Source: Microbacterium sp. YJN-G
GTDB lineage: Bacteria; Actinomycetota; Actinomycetes; Actinomycetales; Microbacteriaceae
Length of the DNA stretch: 64,000 nt
Direction of reading: 5' to 3'
Assembly: GCF_015040615.1 (NCBI RefSeq)
Contig: NZ_CP060402.1
Coordinates: 2,170,001 to 2,234,000 of the forward strand
Shown: positions 45,021 to 57,575 of the stretch, in pieces
How positions within the stretch are numbered: the stretch's first letter is position 1
How the letters are laid out: each line of letters starts with the position of its first letter
The notes under the pieces: generated by a model
The model's database searches: none
What the model saw: only the letters and a program-made list of their open reading frames with translations
Told to the model about the DNA's origin: nothing
Made by a program: the position numbers and the translations under genes

Positions 45021-45415
45021 CGGGCGTCCTCCAGATCGCGCGGCCCGAACGCGTCGGGCAGCACCTCGTCGATGGTGCGGATGCCCGACACCGTCTCCAG
45101 CAGCATCCCCGGGCTGGCGTGCTCGAACAGCAGCTGGCGGCATCGGCCGCAGGGCATGATCGTCTGCCCGTCGCCGTTCACGCAGGTGAAGGCGACCAGG
45201 CGCCCGCCACCCGACATGAAAAGATCGCCCACCATGGTGCACTCCGCGCACAGCGTGACCCCGTAGGACGCGTTCTCGATGTTGCAGCCCGAGACCACGC
45301 GGCCGTCGTCGACGAGCGCGGCCGCACCCACCCGGTAATGCGAGTACGGCACGTACGCCCGGTGCATCGCCTCCGTGGCGACCTGACGCAGATCGTCCCA
45401 GTCGATGTCGGTCAT
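45017..45415 (-). CDS. cdd: Cytidine deaminase
   Basis: Converts (deoxy)cytidine to (deoxy)uridine, supplying DeoA. 132 aa, the small tetrameric class, with zinc ligands in CNIENASYGVTLCAECT (catalytic Glu in CAE) and MPCGRCRQLL. It sits 8 nt downstream of the permease gene and overlaps deoA by 4 nt. Uptake, deamination and phosphorolysis genes are thus contiguous. Confidence 0.96.
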   Translation of the reverse strand: MTDIDWDDLRQVATEAMHRAYVPYSHYRVGAAALVDDGRVVSGCNIENASYGVTLCAECTMVGDLFMSGGGRLVAFTCVNGDGQTIMPCGRCRQLLFEHASPGMLLETVSGIRTIDEVLPDAFGPRDLEDAR

Positions 45416-45423
45416 GCTCCTCC

Positions 45424-46694
45424 TCAGGACTTGATGTAGGGCTGGCCGTCAGCGGCGGGTGCGCGGGACTTGCCCACCAGCCCGGCCACGGCGAAGATCG
45501 TCACGACGTACGGCAGCATCAGCATGAACTGGCTCGGCACCGGCGAGCCGATGACACTCAGCACGCCCTGCAGGTTCGTCGCGAAGCCGAACAGCAGCGC
45601 TGCCAGGGTCGCCTTGATGGGATCCCACTTGCCGAAGATGACGGCGGCCAGCGCGATGAAGCCCGCGCCTGCGGTCATCTCGGGGTTGAACCGGGGAACC
45701 GAGACGAGCGTGTAGAACGCACCGCCCATACCCGCGATGGCACCGGCTATGAGCACGTTCATGTAGCGCGTGCGTGCCACGTTGATGCCGACCGTGTCGG
45801 CCGCCTGCGGGTGCTCGCCGACCGCGCGCATGCGCAGACCCCAGCGGGTGCGGTACATGCCGAACCAGACGACGAAGACGACGACGTACATCAGGTACAC
45901 GACGATCGTCTGGCGGAACAGGATCGGCCCGAGGATCGGGATCTCGCTCAGCAGCGGCAGCGGCAGCACCGGGAACGGGGTGACGGTGTTCATGGTGGCC
46001 TGGTTCGGCGCGAGCACCTGGCGGAACAGGAACGTGGTCAGGCCGATCACGAGCACGTTCAGCACGACACCGACGATGACCTGGTCGACGTAGTAGGTGA
46101 TGGCGAACACGCCCAGCACCAGCGCCACGAGCACGCCCGCTGCCATCGCGGCGATCAGACCGACCCACGGCGACCCGCTCAGCGAGCCGGCGATCGCGGC
46201 GGTGAAGGCGCCGGCGAGCAGCTGCGCCTCGATGGCGATGTTCACCACGCCGGCGCGCTCGCCGATCACGCCGCCCAGGGCGCCGAAGATCAGCGGCGTC
46301 GCCAGGGCCAGCGCACCACCGAGCAGGCCGACCATCGGCAGGGTGCCGGTGCTCCCGGCAGCCGCCCAGGCGAGGAAGCCGAAGATGACCGCGACGACGA
46401 GCACCGCGGTCAGCCACAGCGGAACGGTGCGCCGGCGCGAGACGAGCACGAAGGCGACGGCCGCGATGATCGCACCGATCACGACTGCGGCCCAGGCCGT
46501 ACCGGTGCCCGGCACGACCAACTCGGGCAGCTGGATCGCGTCGCGGCCCGATGAGAACCGGAAGGTGGCATCGCCCGGACGAGGGACGAGGATCGGCAGC
46601 AGCGCGAATAGCACGGTGACGACGGCGAGGATGACCGGGGTCTTCCACGACACGACGGTCACGGCGCGCGGCTGCGCGTCGAGGGCGACGGCGC

Positions 46695-46698
<4 letters not shown>
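45424..46698 (-). CDS. Nucleoside ABC transporter permease (NupQ type)
   Basis: Membrane subunit of a BmpA/NupNOPQ-type nucleoside importer. 424 aa with about ten hydrophobic segments; the binding-protein-dependent transport domain (BPD_transp_2) spans about 125-405 with GGVIGERAGVVNIAIEAQLL and the coupling motif AVGEHPQAADTVGINV facing the ATPase. The first 120 residues add three extra segments. ATGA overlap with the second permease upstream; cdd follows after 8 nt. Confidence 0.92.
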
Positions 46699-49501
<2,803 letters not shown>

Positions 49502-49554
49502 GTGTCGATCCTATTCATCGCGGGTGACGTCGCCCAGACTGCGCCGGGCAGACG

Positions 49555-49588
49555 ACAGCGGGGAGGCCGGTGGCGGCCTCCCCGCTGT
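49555..49588 (-). terminator. Hairpin between BMP gene and transporter ATPase
   Basis: 14-bp perfect stem ACAGCGGGGAGGCC / GGCCTCCCCGCTGT with a 6-nt loop. It lies inside the operon, so partial termination or 3'-end protection of the BMP mRNA is more likely than full stop. Confidence 0.75.
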
Positions 49589-49597
49589 GCAGTGACC

Positions 49598-50704
49598 TCA
49601 GTTGCTGAGGTAGGAGGTGACGGTGATGGTGCCGTCGATGATCTCCTGCTTGATCTTGTCGACCTGGCTCATCAGCTCGGCGTCGACCTTGTCCTCGAAG
49701 TTGTGCAGCGGCGCGATGCCGACGCCCTCGTTCTCGAGCGTTCCGATGTAGGCGTCACCGCTGAACTCGCCGTCAGCGCTGGACATGACAGCCTCGTACA
49801 CCGAGATGTCCATCGCCTTGAGCACCGAGGTCAGCACGACATCCTGCGTGGTCGGGTCGGTGTTGTAGAGGTCGGCGTCGACGCCGACCAGCGCGACGTC
49901 GCGGCCCGACTCGGTGATCGCCTGCAGAGCCGACTGGTAGATCGGACCGCCGACGGGCATGATGACGTCCACGCCCTGGTCGAGGATGTTCTTGGCGACG
50001 GTCTTGGCATCCTGGTTGGCCTCGAAGCCACCCGTGAACGAGCCGGTCTTGCCGTCCCAGCCGATGACCTGCACCGAGGTGCCGTTCTCGCTGTTGTAGT
50101 GGTCGACCCCCTGCTTGAAGCCGTCCATGAAGATGGTCACCGTCGGGAACTCCATGCCGCCGAAGGTGCCGACCTTGCCTGCCTCGGAGTAACCCGCCGA
50201 CAGGTAGCCGGCCAGGAACGCGGCCTCAGCCGTGTTGTACAGCAGCGGCTTGACGTTCTCGGCGTCCTTGTTGCCGTCGAAGTCGTTGTCGGCGGCGTCG
50301 TCGACGAGGATGAAGTCGGTGTCGGGGTTGGCGTTGGCCGCATCGACCGTCGCCTGCGACAGCGCGAAGCCGACCGCGACGATCGCATTGCAGCCCTCGG
50401 AGACCATGTTGTCGATGTTGGGGCCGTACTCGGTCTCGGCGTTCGACTCGGCCTTCTTGACCTCGACGCCCAGCTCGTCGGCGGCCTTGACGACACCCTC
50501 GTAGGAGAGCTGGTTGAACGACTTGTCGTCGAATCCGCCCGCGTCCGAGACGATGCAGGGGATGAAGTCGGAAGCCGCCTCGCCGCCGCCGCCGTTGTTG
50601 TCACCGCCGGGTTCGGTGGGGGCCTGGCCGCAGCCGGCCAGGGCGAAGATCACGCCCGCGGCGATCGTTGCGCCGACGAGCTTCTTGGTGGTGGAGATGG
50701 TCAA
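49598..50704 (-). CDS. BMP family nucleoside-binding lipoprotein
   Basis: Surface-anchored substrate-binding protein of the nucleoside importer. 368 aa from a TTG start with GGGAGG 8 nt upstream (the nearby ATG is followed by a stop). Signal and lipobox ALAGC with C25, Gly-rich spacer, then a BMP domain: SDAGGFDDKSFNQLSYEGV, FILVDDAAD, AAFLAGYLSAGYS, VGTFGGMEFPTV, VIMPVGGPIYQSAL. First gene of the eight-gene operon. Purine versus pyrimidine preference cannot be read with certainty. Confidence 0.94.
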   Translation of the reverse strand: MTISTTKKLVGATIAAGVIFALAGCGQAPTEPGGDNNGGGGEAASDFIPCIVSDAGGFDDKSFNQLSYEGVVKAADELGVEVKKAESNAETEYGPNIDNMVSEGCNAIVAVGFALSQATVDAANANPDTDFILVDDAADNDFDGNKDAENVKPLLYNTAEAAFLAGYLSAGYSEAGKVGTFGGMEFPTVTIFMDGFKQGVDHYNSENGTSVQVIGWDGKTGSFTGGFEANQDAKTVAKNILDQGVDVIMPVGGPIYQSALQAITESGRDVALVGVDADLYNTDPTTQDVVLTSVLKAMDISVYEAVMSSADGEFSGDAYIGTLENEGVGIAPLHNFEDKVDAELMSQVDKIKQEIIDGTITVTSYLSN

Positions 50705-50748
50705 CTCATGCCTCCCTCAGCGTGACCGCGGCCATCGCGGATCGATCA

Positions 50749-50754
50749 AAGTTA
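50749..50754 (-). promoter_or_regulatory. Possible -10 box of the nucleoside operon
   Basis: TAACTT on the minus strand, 44 nt before the TTG at 50704, in an AT-richer patch (50745-50780). The gap 50705-50852 holds this and the manC 3' hairpin, no gene. Confidence 0.4.
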
Positions 50755-50830
50755 CCGGTTGTTTCGACGTTTTTGCGTCCTCGTCCAGGCTGTGCTGGGG
50801 AAAGGTTACAAAGCCGAAACCAACCCGGCG

Positions 50831-50854
50831 GATGAGCAGAGGGTAGCGCTCATC
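50831..50854 (-). terminator. Small hairpin at the manC 3' end
   Basis: 7-bp stem GATGAGC / GCTCATC overlapping the manC stop codon. Weak; no T-run. Confidence 0.3.
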
Positions 50855-51965
50855 AGAGCACGTCGCCCCTGCCGGTGAGCTTGAGCGATTCGACGACGCC
50901 CTTCACGCGCTGGGCGTGCTCGACCGTCGTCACCAGCAGCGCGTCCTCGGTGTCGACCACGACGATGTCCTGCACGCCGACCAGGCTGATCACGCGGGAG
51001 GTCTGGCTGACGAGGATGCCGCTGGCGGCGTCCGAGAGCACGCGCGCGTTCGGCCCGAGCACCGCGAGGTCGTTCTTGCGTCCGTGGGTGATGAGCTTGG
51101 TGAGCGAGGCGAAGTCGCCCACGTCGTCCCAGTCGAAGTGCCCGGGGATCACGGCCAGCCTCCCCCGCGCGGCGGCGGGCTCGGCGACCGCGTAGTCGAT
51201 CGCGACCTTCTTCAGGTTCGGCCAGATGCGGTCCACGGCCGGGCCCCGCAGGTCGCGGTCGTCCCAGGCCTCGGCGAGTTCGAGCAGCCCCGCGTGCAGC
51301 TCGGGCTCGTTCGCCGCCAGCTCGTCGAGCAGCACGCTCGCCTTGGCGATGAACATGCCGGCGTTCCAGAGGTAGTCGCGATCCGCGAGGTACTCGCGTG
51401 CGGTCTCGAGGTCGGGCTTTTCGACGAAGCGCTCGACGAGCGTCGCCTCAGGCGCCCCTTCGACCACCAGCTCGCCCGCGCGCTTGATGTAGCCGAAGCC
51501 GACCGAGGGCTCGGTCGGCGGGATGCCGATCGTGACGATATAGTCCTGCCGCGCCACCTGCACCGCCTGCTGCACGGCCCATTCGAACACCTGCGTGCCG
51601 CGGATGACATGGTCGGCGCTGAACGAGCCGATGATGACGTCAGGGTCGCGACGGTGCAGCACGGCCGCGGCCAGGCCGATCGCCGCGGCCGACTCGCGCG
51701 GCTCGGACTCCAGGAAGACATTGGCATCCGTGATGCCGGGCAGCTGCCCCTCGACGGCGGCGCGATGCGCGCGGCCGGTGACGACGGCGATCCGGTCGGC
51801 CCCGGTCAGCGGCTCGAGGCGATCCCAGGTGTCGCGCAGCAGCGAGTGGCCGGAGCCGGTCAGGTCGTGCAGGAACTTCGGCGCGTCCGCGCGCGAGAGC
51901 GGCCAGAGCCTGCTGCCGATGCCGCCGGCCGGGATCACTGCGTAGAAGTCGTCGATTCGCCCCAT
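50853..51965 (-). CDS. manC: Mannose-1-phosphate guanylyltransferase
   Basis: Makes GDP-mannose from mannose-1-phosphate and GTP, for glycolipids, glycans or protein mannosylation. 370 aa. N-terminal AVIPAGGIGSRLWPLSRADAPKF is the nucleotide-binding signature, FSADHVIRG and FVEKPDLETA are conserved sugar-nucleotide contacts, and GHFDWDDVGDF is the family's metal-site region. No C-terminal isomerase fusion. Start ATG 51965 has TAGGTT 7 nt upstream. Divergent from sdhCDAB. Mannose-1-phosphate could come from the pmmB product. Confidence 0.93.
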   Translation of the reverse strand: MGRIDDFYAVIPAGGIGSRLWPLSRADAPKFLHDLTGSGHSLLRDTWDRLEPLTGADRIAVVTGRAHRAAVEGQLPGITDANVFLESEPRESAAAIGLAAAVLHRRDPDVIIGSFSADHVIRGTQVFEWAVQQAVQVARQDYIVTIGIPPTEPSVGFGYIKRAGELVVEGAPEATLVERFVEKPDLETAREYLADRDYLWNAGMFIAKASVLLDELAANEPELHAGLLELAEAWDDRDLRGPAVDRIWPNLKKVAIDYAVAEPAAARGRLAVIPGHFDWDDVGDFASLTKLITHGRKNDLAVLGPNARVLSDAASGILVSQTSRVISLVGVQDIVVVDTEDALLVTTVEHAQRVKGVVESLKLTGRGDVL

Positions 51966-51972
51966 GCGCTCC

Positions 51973-51978
51973 AACCTA
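51973..51978 (-). promoter_or_regulatory. Putative leaderless -10 box of manC
   Basis: TAGGTT on the minus strand, 7 nt before the ATG at 51965. Confidence 0.55.
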
Positions 51979-52048
51979 TCGGCATGCTCGCACCCGCTGC
52001 GGACCGCGCTAAGGGTCGCCTTCGTCGCACCCAGCGTTCTGACAGGAA

Positions 52049-52054
52049 TAGGAT
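52049..52054 (+). promoter_or_regulatory. Putative -10 box of the sdh operon
   Basis: TAGGAT, 62 nt before the sdhC GTG. The sdh mRNA would carry a leader of about 56 nt. Confidence 0.45.
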
Positions 52055-52116
52055 GGATGAGGTCGGGCGTGCCCGGATGCACGGACCTGACGACGCATAG
52101 GAGCAGGGAGGACGAC

Positions 52117-52551
52117 GTGTCCACGAGCACACGCTTGACACCGTCGATTTCGGAGACGACCTCGAAGTCGCCACGTGGCACGCTCTACCGGGGCAGTCAT
52201 GGGATGTGGTCCTGGGTGCTGCACCGCATCACGGGGGTGGCGATCTTCTTCTTCCTCCTGGTGCACGTGCTCGACACCGCGCTGATCCGCGTCTCGCCCG
52301 AGGCGTACGACGCGGTCATCGGCACCTACAAGAACCCGATCATGGCGTTCGGCGAACTCGTGCTGGTCGCCGGCATCGCGTATCACGCGTTCAACGGGCT
52401 GCGCATCATCCTGGTCGACTTCTGGTCGAAGGGCGCCAAGTACCAGCGTCAGCTGTTCTGGATCGTGATCGGCGTGTGGGTTGTCGTCATGGCCGGCTTC
52501 GCGCCGCGCCACCTGTCGCTCGCATTCGCCGGCTTCGGAGGGGGTCACTGA
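52117..52551 (+). CDS. sdhC: Succinate dehydrogenase cytochrome b subunit
   Basis: Membrane anchor of complex II. 144 aa from a GTG with GGGAGGA upstream. Three membrane helices after a polar start; GMWSWVLHRITGVAIFFFLLVHV carries the HRxTG heme/quinone motif, and YHAFNGLRIILVDF a second conserved His segment. One-base TGATG overlap with sdhD. Matches Rv3316 by position. Confidence 0.92.
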   Translation: MSTSTRLTPSISETTSKSPRGTLYRGSHGMWSWVLHRITGVAIFFFLLVHVLDTALIRVSPEAYDAVIGTYKNPIMAFGELVLVAGIAYHAFNGLRIILVDFWSKGAKYQRQLFWIVIGVWVVVMAGFAPRHLSLAFAGFGGGH

Positions 52552-52994
52552 TGTCGACGCAGACCGTCGCACCCGTCGCGCGCCGTCAGCGCGGAGTCAA
52601 CCTCGAGAAGTGGGGCTGGCTGTTCATGCGCGGCTCGGGCGTGCTGCTCGTCGTGCTGATCTTCGGCCACCTCTTCGTCAACCTCATGCTCGGCGAAGGC
52701 GTCCACCAGCTCGACTTCGCGTTCATCGCCGGCAAGTTCGCCAACCCGTTCTGGCAGTGGTGGGACGTGCTGATGCTGTGGCTCGCACTCATCCACGGCG
52801 CCAACGGCATGCGCACCATCATCAACGACTACGTCACGACCGAGAAGGCGCGCGTCGTGCTCGTGTGGGCGGTCGGCCTGGCCGCGGCGCTCCTGATCAT
52901 CCTTGGCACTCTCGTGGTGTTCACGTTCGACCCCTGCGCGGGCGTCCTGGAGGACGGCTCGATGTGGGAGACCTGCCAGGCGCTGGGCAAGTAG
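52551..52994 (+). CDS. sdhD: Succinate dehydrogenase hydrophobic anchor subunit
   Basis: Second membrane anchor of complex II. 147 aa, three helices: [20 protein letters not shown] (likely heme His), [20 protein letters not shown], and [19 protein letters not shown]-terminal basic stretch [15 protein letters not shown] faces the cytoplasm. The one-base overlap with sdhC couples the two anchors. Confidence 0.9.
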   Translation: MSTQTVAPVARRQRGVNLEKWGWLFMRGSGVLLVVLIFGHLFVNLMLGEGVHQLDFAFIAGKFANPFWQWWDVLMLWLALIHGANGMRTIINDYVTTEKARVVLVWAVGLAAALLIILGTLVVFTFDPCAGVLEDGSMWETCQALGK

Positions 52995-53007
52995 ACAAAG
53001 AAGGCAG

Positions 53008-54819
53008 ATGACTGTGACAACGCAGACCCCTGACTCCGTCGTGCGCGACGGTGTGCACTACCACGAGTTCGACATCGTCATCGTCGGCGCCGGCGGCGCC
53101 GGCATGCGCGCCGCGATCGAAGCGGGCCCCGGTGCCCGCACCGCGGTGATCAGCAAGCTGTACCCGACCCGCTCGCACACCGGTGCGGCGCAGGGCGGCA
53201 TGGCTGCGGCGCTGGCGAACGTCGAGGACGACAACTGGGAGTGGCACACCTACGACACCGTCAAGGGCGGCGACTACCTCGTCGACCAGGATGCCGCTGA
53301 GATCCTCGCCAGGGAGGCCATCGACGCGGTCATCGACCTCGAGAACATGGGGCTGCCGTTCAACCGCACCCCCGAGGGCAAGATCGACCAGCGGCGCTTC
53401 GGCGGCCACACCGCCGAGCACGGCAAGACCCCCGTGCGCCGCGCCTGCTACGCGGCCGACCGCACGGGTCATATGATCCTGCAGACGCTGTTCCAGAACT
53501 GCGTCAAGCTCGGCATCAACTTCTTCAACGAGTACTACGTGCTCGACCTGATCACGGTGAAGGATGCCGCGGGCGCGACCCAGGTCGCCGGCGTCGTGGC
53601 GTACGACCTGGCCACGGGCGAGCTGCACGTGTTCCACTCGAAGGCCGTGATCTTCGCCACCGGCGGGTTCGGCAAGATCTTCAAGACCACCTCCAACGCG
53701 CACACCCTCACCGGTGACGGCGTCGGCATCGTGTGGCGCAAGGGACTGCCGCTGGAGGACCTGGAGTTCTTCCAGTTCCACCCGACCGGCCTCGCCGGCC
53801 TCGGCATCCTTCTCACCGAGGGCGCCCGCGGTGAGGGCGCGATCCTGCGCAACGCCTCGGGTGAGCGCTTCATGGAGCGCTACGCCCCCACCATCAAGGA
53901 TCTCGCACCGCGCGACATCGTGGCGCGCAGCATGGTGCAGGAGGTCGCCGAGGGCCGCGGCGCCGGACCGCACCGGGACTACGTGCTGCTGGACTGCACG
54001 CACCTGGGCGCCGAGGTGCTCGAGACCAAGCTCCCCGACATCACCGAGTTCGCGCGCACCTATCTGGGTGTCGACCCGGTCGTCGAGCCGGTGCCTGTCA
54101 TGCCGACCGCGCACTACGCGATGGGCGGCATCCCCACCAACAACGACGCCGAGGTGCTCGCCGACAACAGCACCGTCGTCCCCGGGCTGTACGCCGCCGG
54201 TGAGTGCGCGTGCGTCTCGGTGCACGGCTCGAACCGCCTGGGCACCAACTCGCTGCTCGACATCAACGTCTTCGGCAAGCGCGCCGGCCGCAACGCAGTC
54301 GAGTACGTCAAGACCGCCGAGTTCGTGCCGCTGCCCGAGAACCCCGCCGGGTTCGTGCACGACATGATCGAGGGTCTGCGCTCCGGCAACGGCACCGAGC
54401 GCGTCGCCGTGCTGCGCAAGAAGCTGCAGGACGAGATGGACAAGGGCGCGCAGGTGTTCCGCACCGACGAGTCGCTCACCCACGTGCTGGGCGTCATCGA
54501 AGAACTGCGCGAGCGCTACAAGAACGTGCACGTCGACGACAAGGGCCGCCGGTTCAACACCGACCTGCTCGAGGCCGTCGAGCTGGGCTTCCTGCTCGAC
54601 ATCGCCGAGGTCGTCGTCTACGCCGCGCGCAACCGCAAGGAGAGCCGCGGCGGCCACATGCGCGACGACTACCCCAAGCGCGACGACGAGAACTACATGG
54701 TTCACACCATGGCCTACCTGGTCGGCGACGCGCACTCGGCCGACGCCACGGATCACATCAAGCTGGACTGGAAGCCCGTGGTGATCACGAACTACCAGCC
54801 GATGGAGAGGAAGTACTGA
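53008..54819 (+). CDS. sdhA: Succinate dehydrogenase flavoprotein subunit
   Basis: Oxidises succinate to fumarate with covalent FAD. 603 aa: FAD loop [18 protein letters not shown], flavinylation H57 in [14 protein letters not shown], substrate-binding [20 protein letters not shown], and [25 protein letters not shown] ribosome site. Two bases separate its stop from the sdhB start. TCA cycle and respiratory chain. Confidence 0.97.
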   Translation: MTVTTQTPDSVVRDGVHYHEFDIVIVGAGGAGMRAAIEAGPGARTAVISKLYPTRSHTGAAQGGMAAALANVEDDNWEWHTYDTVKGGDYLVDQDAAEILAREAIDAVIDLENMGLPFNRTPEGKIDQRRFGGHTAEHGKTPVRRACYAADRTGHMILQTLFQNCVKLGINFFNEYYVLDLITVKDAAGATQVAGVVAYDLATGELHVFHSKAVIFATGGFGKIFKTTSNAHTLTGDGVGIVWRKGLPLEDLEFFQFHPTGLAGLGILLTEGARGEGAILRNASGERFMERYAPTIKDLAPRDIVARSMVQEVAEGRGAGPHRDYVLLDCTHLGAEVLETKLPDITEFARTYLGVDPVVEPVPVMPTAHYAMGGIPTNNDAEVLADNSTVVPGLYAAGECACVSVHGSNRLGTNSLLDINVFGKRAGRNAVEYVKTAEFVPLPENPAGFVHDMIEGLRSGNGTERVAVLRKKLQDEMDKGAQVFRTDESLTHVLGVIEELRERYKNVHVDDKGRRFNTDLLEAVELGFLLDIAEVVVYAARNRKESRGGHMRDDYPKRDDENYMVHTMAYLVGDAHSADATDHIKLDWKPVVITNYQPMERKY

Positions 54820-54821
54820 GC

Positions 54822-55580
54822 ATGTCAACCGCCGTCGCCGAAGCACCCGTGAACGACTCGGGCGTGCAGTCCTTCCTGGTCACGTTCAACATCCGCCGCT
54901 TCGACCCCGAGGTCGACTCGGAGCCGCGCTGGGTGGACTACGACGTCGAGCTGTACCCCACCGACCGCGTGCTCGACGCCCTGCACAAGATCAAGTGGGA
55001 GCTCGACGGCTCGCTGAGCTTCCGCCGTTCGTGCGCCCACGGCATCTGCGGCTCCGACGCGATGCGCATCAACGGGCGCAACCGCCTGGCGTGCAAGACC
55101 CTGATCAAGGACCTCGACATCTCCAAGCCGATCTATGTCGAGGCGATCAAGGGCCTGCCGCTGGAGAAGGATCTCATCGTCGACATGGAGCCGTTCTTCG
55201 CCTCCTACCGCGAGGTGCAGCCGTTCCTCATCGCGAACTCCACCCCTGAGAAGGGCAAGGAGCGCCTGCAGACGATCGCCGATCGCGCGATCTTCGACGA
55301 CACCACCAAGTGCATCCTGTGCGCCGCGTGCACGTCGTCATGCCCGGTGTTCTGGACCGACGGGCAGTACTTCGGCCCGGCCGCGATCGTGAACGCACAC
55401 CGCTTCATCTTCGACTCGCGCGACGACGCGGGCGATGTGCGCCTGGACATCCTGAACGACAAGGAGGGCGTGTGGCGCTGCCGCACGACCTTCAACTGCA
55501 CCGAGGCGTGCCCTCGTGGCATCGAGGTCACCAAGGCCATCGCCGAGGTCAAGCAGGCCATCCTTCGCAACGGTCGCTGA
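54822..55580 (+). CDS. sdhB: Succinate dehydrogenase iron-sulfur subunit
   Basis: Electron wire of complex II. 252 aa: [2Fe-2S] domain with SCAHGICGSDAMRINGRNRLAC, then [4Fe-4S] CILCAACTSSCP and [3Fe-4S]-type CRTTFNCTEACPRGI clusters. All expected cysteines are present. Ends the sdhCDAB operon before a strong terminator. Same order and direction as Rv3316-Rv3319. Confidence 0.97.
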   Translation: MSTAVAEAPVNDSGVQSFLVTFNIRRFDPEVDSEPRWVDYDVELYPTDRVLDALHKIKWELDGSLSFRRSCAHGICGSDAMRINGRNRLACKTLIKDLDISKPIYVEAIKGLPLEKDLIVDMEPFFASYREVQPFLIANSTPEKGKERLQTIADRAIFDDTTKCILCAACTSSCPVFWTDGQYFGPAAIVNAHRFIFDSRDDAGDVRLDILNDKEGVWRCRTTFNCTEACPRGIEVTKAIAEVKQAILRNGR

Positions 55581-55598
55581 CCCCTCTGCGGTCTTCAC

Positions 55599-55631
55599 GC
55601 GCGCCCGGCTGACGAGTTCAGCCGGGCGCGC
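55599..55631 (+). terminator. Terminator of sdhCDAB
   Basis: 14-bp perfect stem GCGCGCCCGGCTGA / TCAGCCGGGCGCGC with a 5-nt loop, 18 nt after the sdhB stop. Confidence 0.75.
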
Positions 55632-55668
55632 AGCCGTTCGTGCGGACGGCGATGTCCGTGCCCGTCGT

Positions 55669-55674
55669 TAGGCT
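55669..55674 (+). promoter_or_regulatory. Putative leaderless -10 box of xthA
   Basis: TAGGCT followed by 6 nt and the ATG at 55681. Confidence 0.65.
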
Positions 55675-55680
55675 GGAATC

Positions 55681-56526
55681 ATGCCTCACCTGCGTATCGC
55701 CTCGGTCAATGTCAACGGGATCCGCGCGGCGGTCCGCAACGGGATGCACACCTGGCTGGATGCCGCGGACGTCGACATCCTCACCCTGCAGGAGGTCCGT
55801 GGCCAGGACGAGCACCTCGAGGATGCATTCCCCGGCTGGTCGATGCTGCACGACCCCGCCACGGCCAAGGGCCGTGCGGGTGTCGCGGTGCTGAGCAGGA
55901 ATCCCGCCGTCTCCTCCCGCACGGCGCTGGGCGCGGATGACTTCGACTCGGCCGGGCGCTGGCTGGAGGCTGATTTCGAGATCGGTGGACGGCCGCTCAC
56001 GGTCGTCAGCGCGTACGTGCACAGCGGGGAGGCCGACACCCCCAAGCAGGACGAGAAGTGGAAGTTCCTGGACGCGATGACCACGCGCCTGGGCGAGCTG
56101 GCCGCCGATGACGCACTCGCGCTCGTCACCGGCGACCTCAATGTCGGTCACCGTGAACTCGACATCCGCAACTGGCGCGGCAACCGCAAGAAGGCGGGGT
56201 TCCTGCCCCGCGAGCGCGCCTACTTCGACCGCTTCCTGGGGGCGGCGGGCACCTCGATCGCGGGCGTCGACGGCACCACCGGCCCCGGCCTCGGCTGGAT
56301 CGACATCGGCCGCACGGCCCACGGCGAGGTCGACGGCCCGTACACGTGGTGGTCCATGCGCGGACAGGCATTCGACAACGACAGCGGCTGGCGCATCGAC
56401 TACCACCTGGCGACCCCCGCCCTCGCTGCCCGCGCCACCGGCTACACCGTCGCCCGTGCCGCCAGCTACTCCGAGCGGTGGAGCGACCACGCCCCGGTGA
56501 TCGTCGACTACACGTACGAACAATAG
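55681..56526 (+). CDS. xthA: Exodeoxyribonuclease III / AP endonuclease
   Basis: Base-excision repair enzyme: AP endonuclease and 3'-5' exonuclease on duplex DNA. 281 aa of the EEP fold: RIASVNVNGIRAA (first metal contact), TLQEVRGQDEH with catalytic Glu, TGDLNVGHRELDIRN with Asp/Asn, and C-terminal RIDYHLATP and ERWSDHAPVIVDY with the catalytic His. Leaderless-type promoter; trpS begins 9 nt after its stop with its own -10 box. Confidence 0.95.
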   Translation: MPHLRIASVNVNGIRAAVRNGMHTWLDAADVDILTLQEVRGQDEHLEDAFPGWSMLHDPATAKGRAGVAVLSRNPAVSSRTALGADDFDSAGRWLEADFEIGGRPLTVVSAYVHSGEADTPKQDEKWKFLDAMTTRLGELAADDALALVTGDLNVGHRELDIRNWRGNRKKAGFLPRERAYFDRFLGAAGTSIAGVDGTTGPGLGWIDIGRTAHGEVDGPYTWWSMRGQAFDNDSGWRIDYHLATPALAARATGYTVARAASYSERWSDHAPVIVDYTYEQ

Positions 56527-56529
56527 GAT
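56524..56529 (+). promoter_or_regulatory. Putative leaderless -10 box of trpS
   Basis: TAGGAT overlapping the xthA stop codon, followed by 6 nt and the GTG at 56536. Confidence 0.6.
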
Positions 56530-56535
56530 TGAACG

Positions 56536-57543
56536 GTGACTCAGAAACCACGCCTCTACTCAGGAATGCAGCCCTCCGCCGACTCCCTCCAGGCCGGCAA
56601 CTACATCGGGGCGCTCCTGCAGTGGCGTGACATGCAGTCCTCCTTCGACGCCTTCTTCTCGGTGGTCGACCTGCACGCGATCACCGTGCCGCAGAAGCCC
56701 GACGAGCTGCGCGAGAAGACCCGCCGCACGGCCGCGCAGTACATCGCCGCCGGCATCGAGCCGTCGAAGTCGACCCTGTACGTGCAGTCGCACGTGCGCG
56801 CGCACGCCGAGCTCGCCTGGATCCTCAGCACCATCACCGGCTTCGGCGAGGCCGGCCGGATGACGCAGTTCAAGGACAAGTCGGCCCGGTACGGTCAGGA
56901 CTCCACCTCGGTGGGCCTGTTCACCTACCCGGTGCTCATGGCGGCCGACATCCTGCTGTACCAGAGCGAGCTCGTGCCGGTCGGCGACGATCAGAAGCAG
57001 CATGTCGAGCTGACCCGCGACCTCGCGGAGCGCTTCAACAAGCGTTTCGGCGAGGCCTTCACGATCCCCCAGCCGGTGATCCAGAAGGACACCGCGCGCA
57101 TCTACGACCTGCAGAACCCGACCGCGAAGATGTCGAAGTCGGCCGAGAGCGACGCGGGTGTGCTGTGGCTGCTGGATGACCCGGCCAAGTCGGCGAAGAA
57201 GATCATGCGGGCGGTGACCGACACCGAGGGTTCGGTGCGTTACGACCGCGAGAACAAGCCGGGCGTCTCGAACCTGCTGACCATCTACGCCGCCCTCACC
57301 GGCCGCCAGATCGGCGCCATCGAGGACGAGTACGCGGGCCGCGGCTACGGCGACTTCAAGAAGGGCCTGGCCGAGGTGGTCGTGGAAGAGTTCGGGCCGG
57401 TCCGCGAGCGCGCGAACGCGCTGCTCGACGACCCGGCAGAGCTCGACCGGCTGCTCGCCGTGAACGCGGCCAAGGCCGACGAGGTGGCGGACGCCACTCT
57501 GGCGGACGTCTACGACCGCGTCGGCCTGCTGCGTCGCGTCTGA
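56536..57543 (+). CDS. trpS: Tryptophanyl-tRNA synthetase
   Basis: Charges tRNA-Trp. 335 aa class Ic synthetase, very like the E. coli enzyme: [19 protein letters not shown] stands at the HIGH motif position (QAGN), [13 protein letters not shown] and [12 protein letters not shown] are diagnostic, and AKMSKS is the second signature. GTG start with a TAGGAT box 6 nt before it, so it can be expressed independently of xthA. Confidence 0.97.
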   Translation: MTQKPRLYSGMQPSADSLQAGNYIGALLQWRDMQSSFDAFFSVVDLHAITVPQKPDELREKTRRTAAQYIAAGIEPSKSTLYVQSHVRAHAELAWILSTITGFGEAGRMTQFKDKSARYGQDSTSVGLFTYPVLMAADILLYQSELVPVGDDQKQHVELTRDLAERFNKRFGEAFTIPQPVIQKDTARIYDLQNPTAKMSKSAESDAGVLWLLDDPAKSAKKIMRAVTDTEGSVRYDRENKPGVSNLLTIYAALTGRQIGAIEDEYAGRGYGDFKKGLAEVVVEEFGPVRERANALLDDPAELDRLLAVNAAKADEVADATLADVYDRVGLLRRV

Positions 57544-57575
57544 CCGCCCGTGCGCCCCGTCCTGAGGAGGATGCC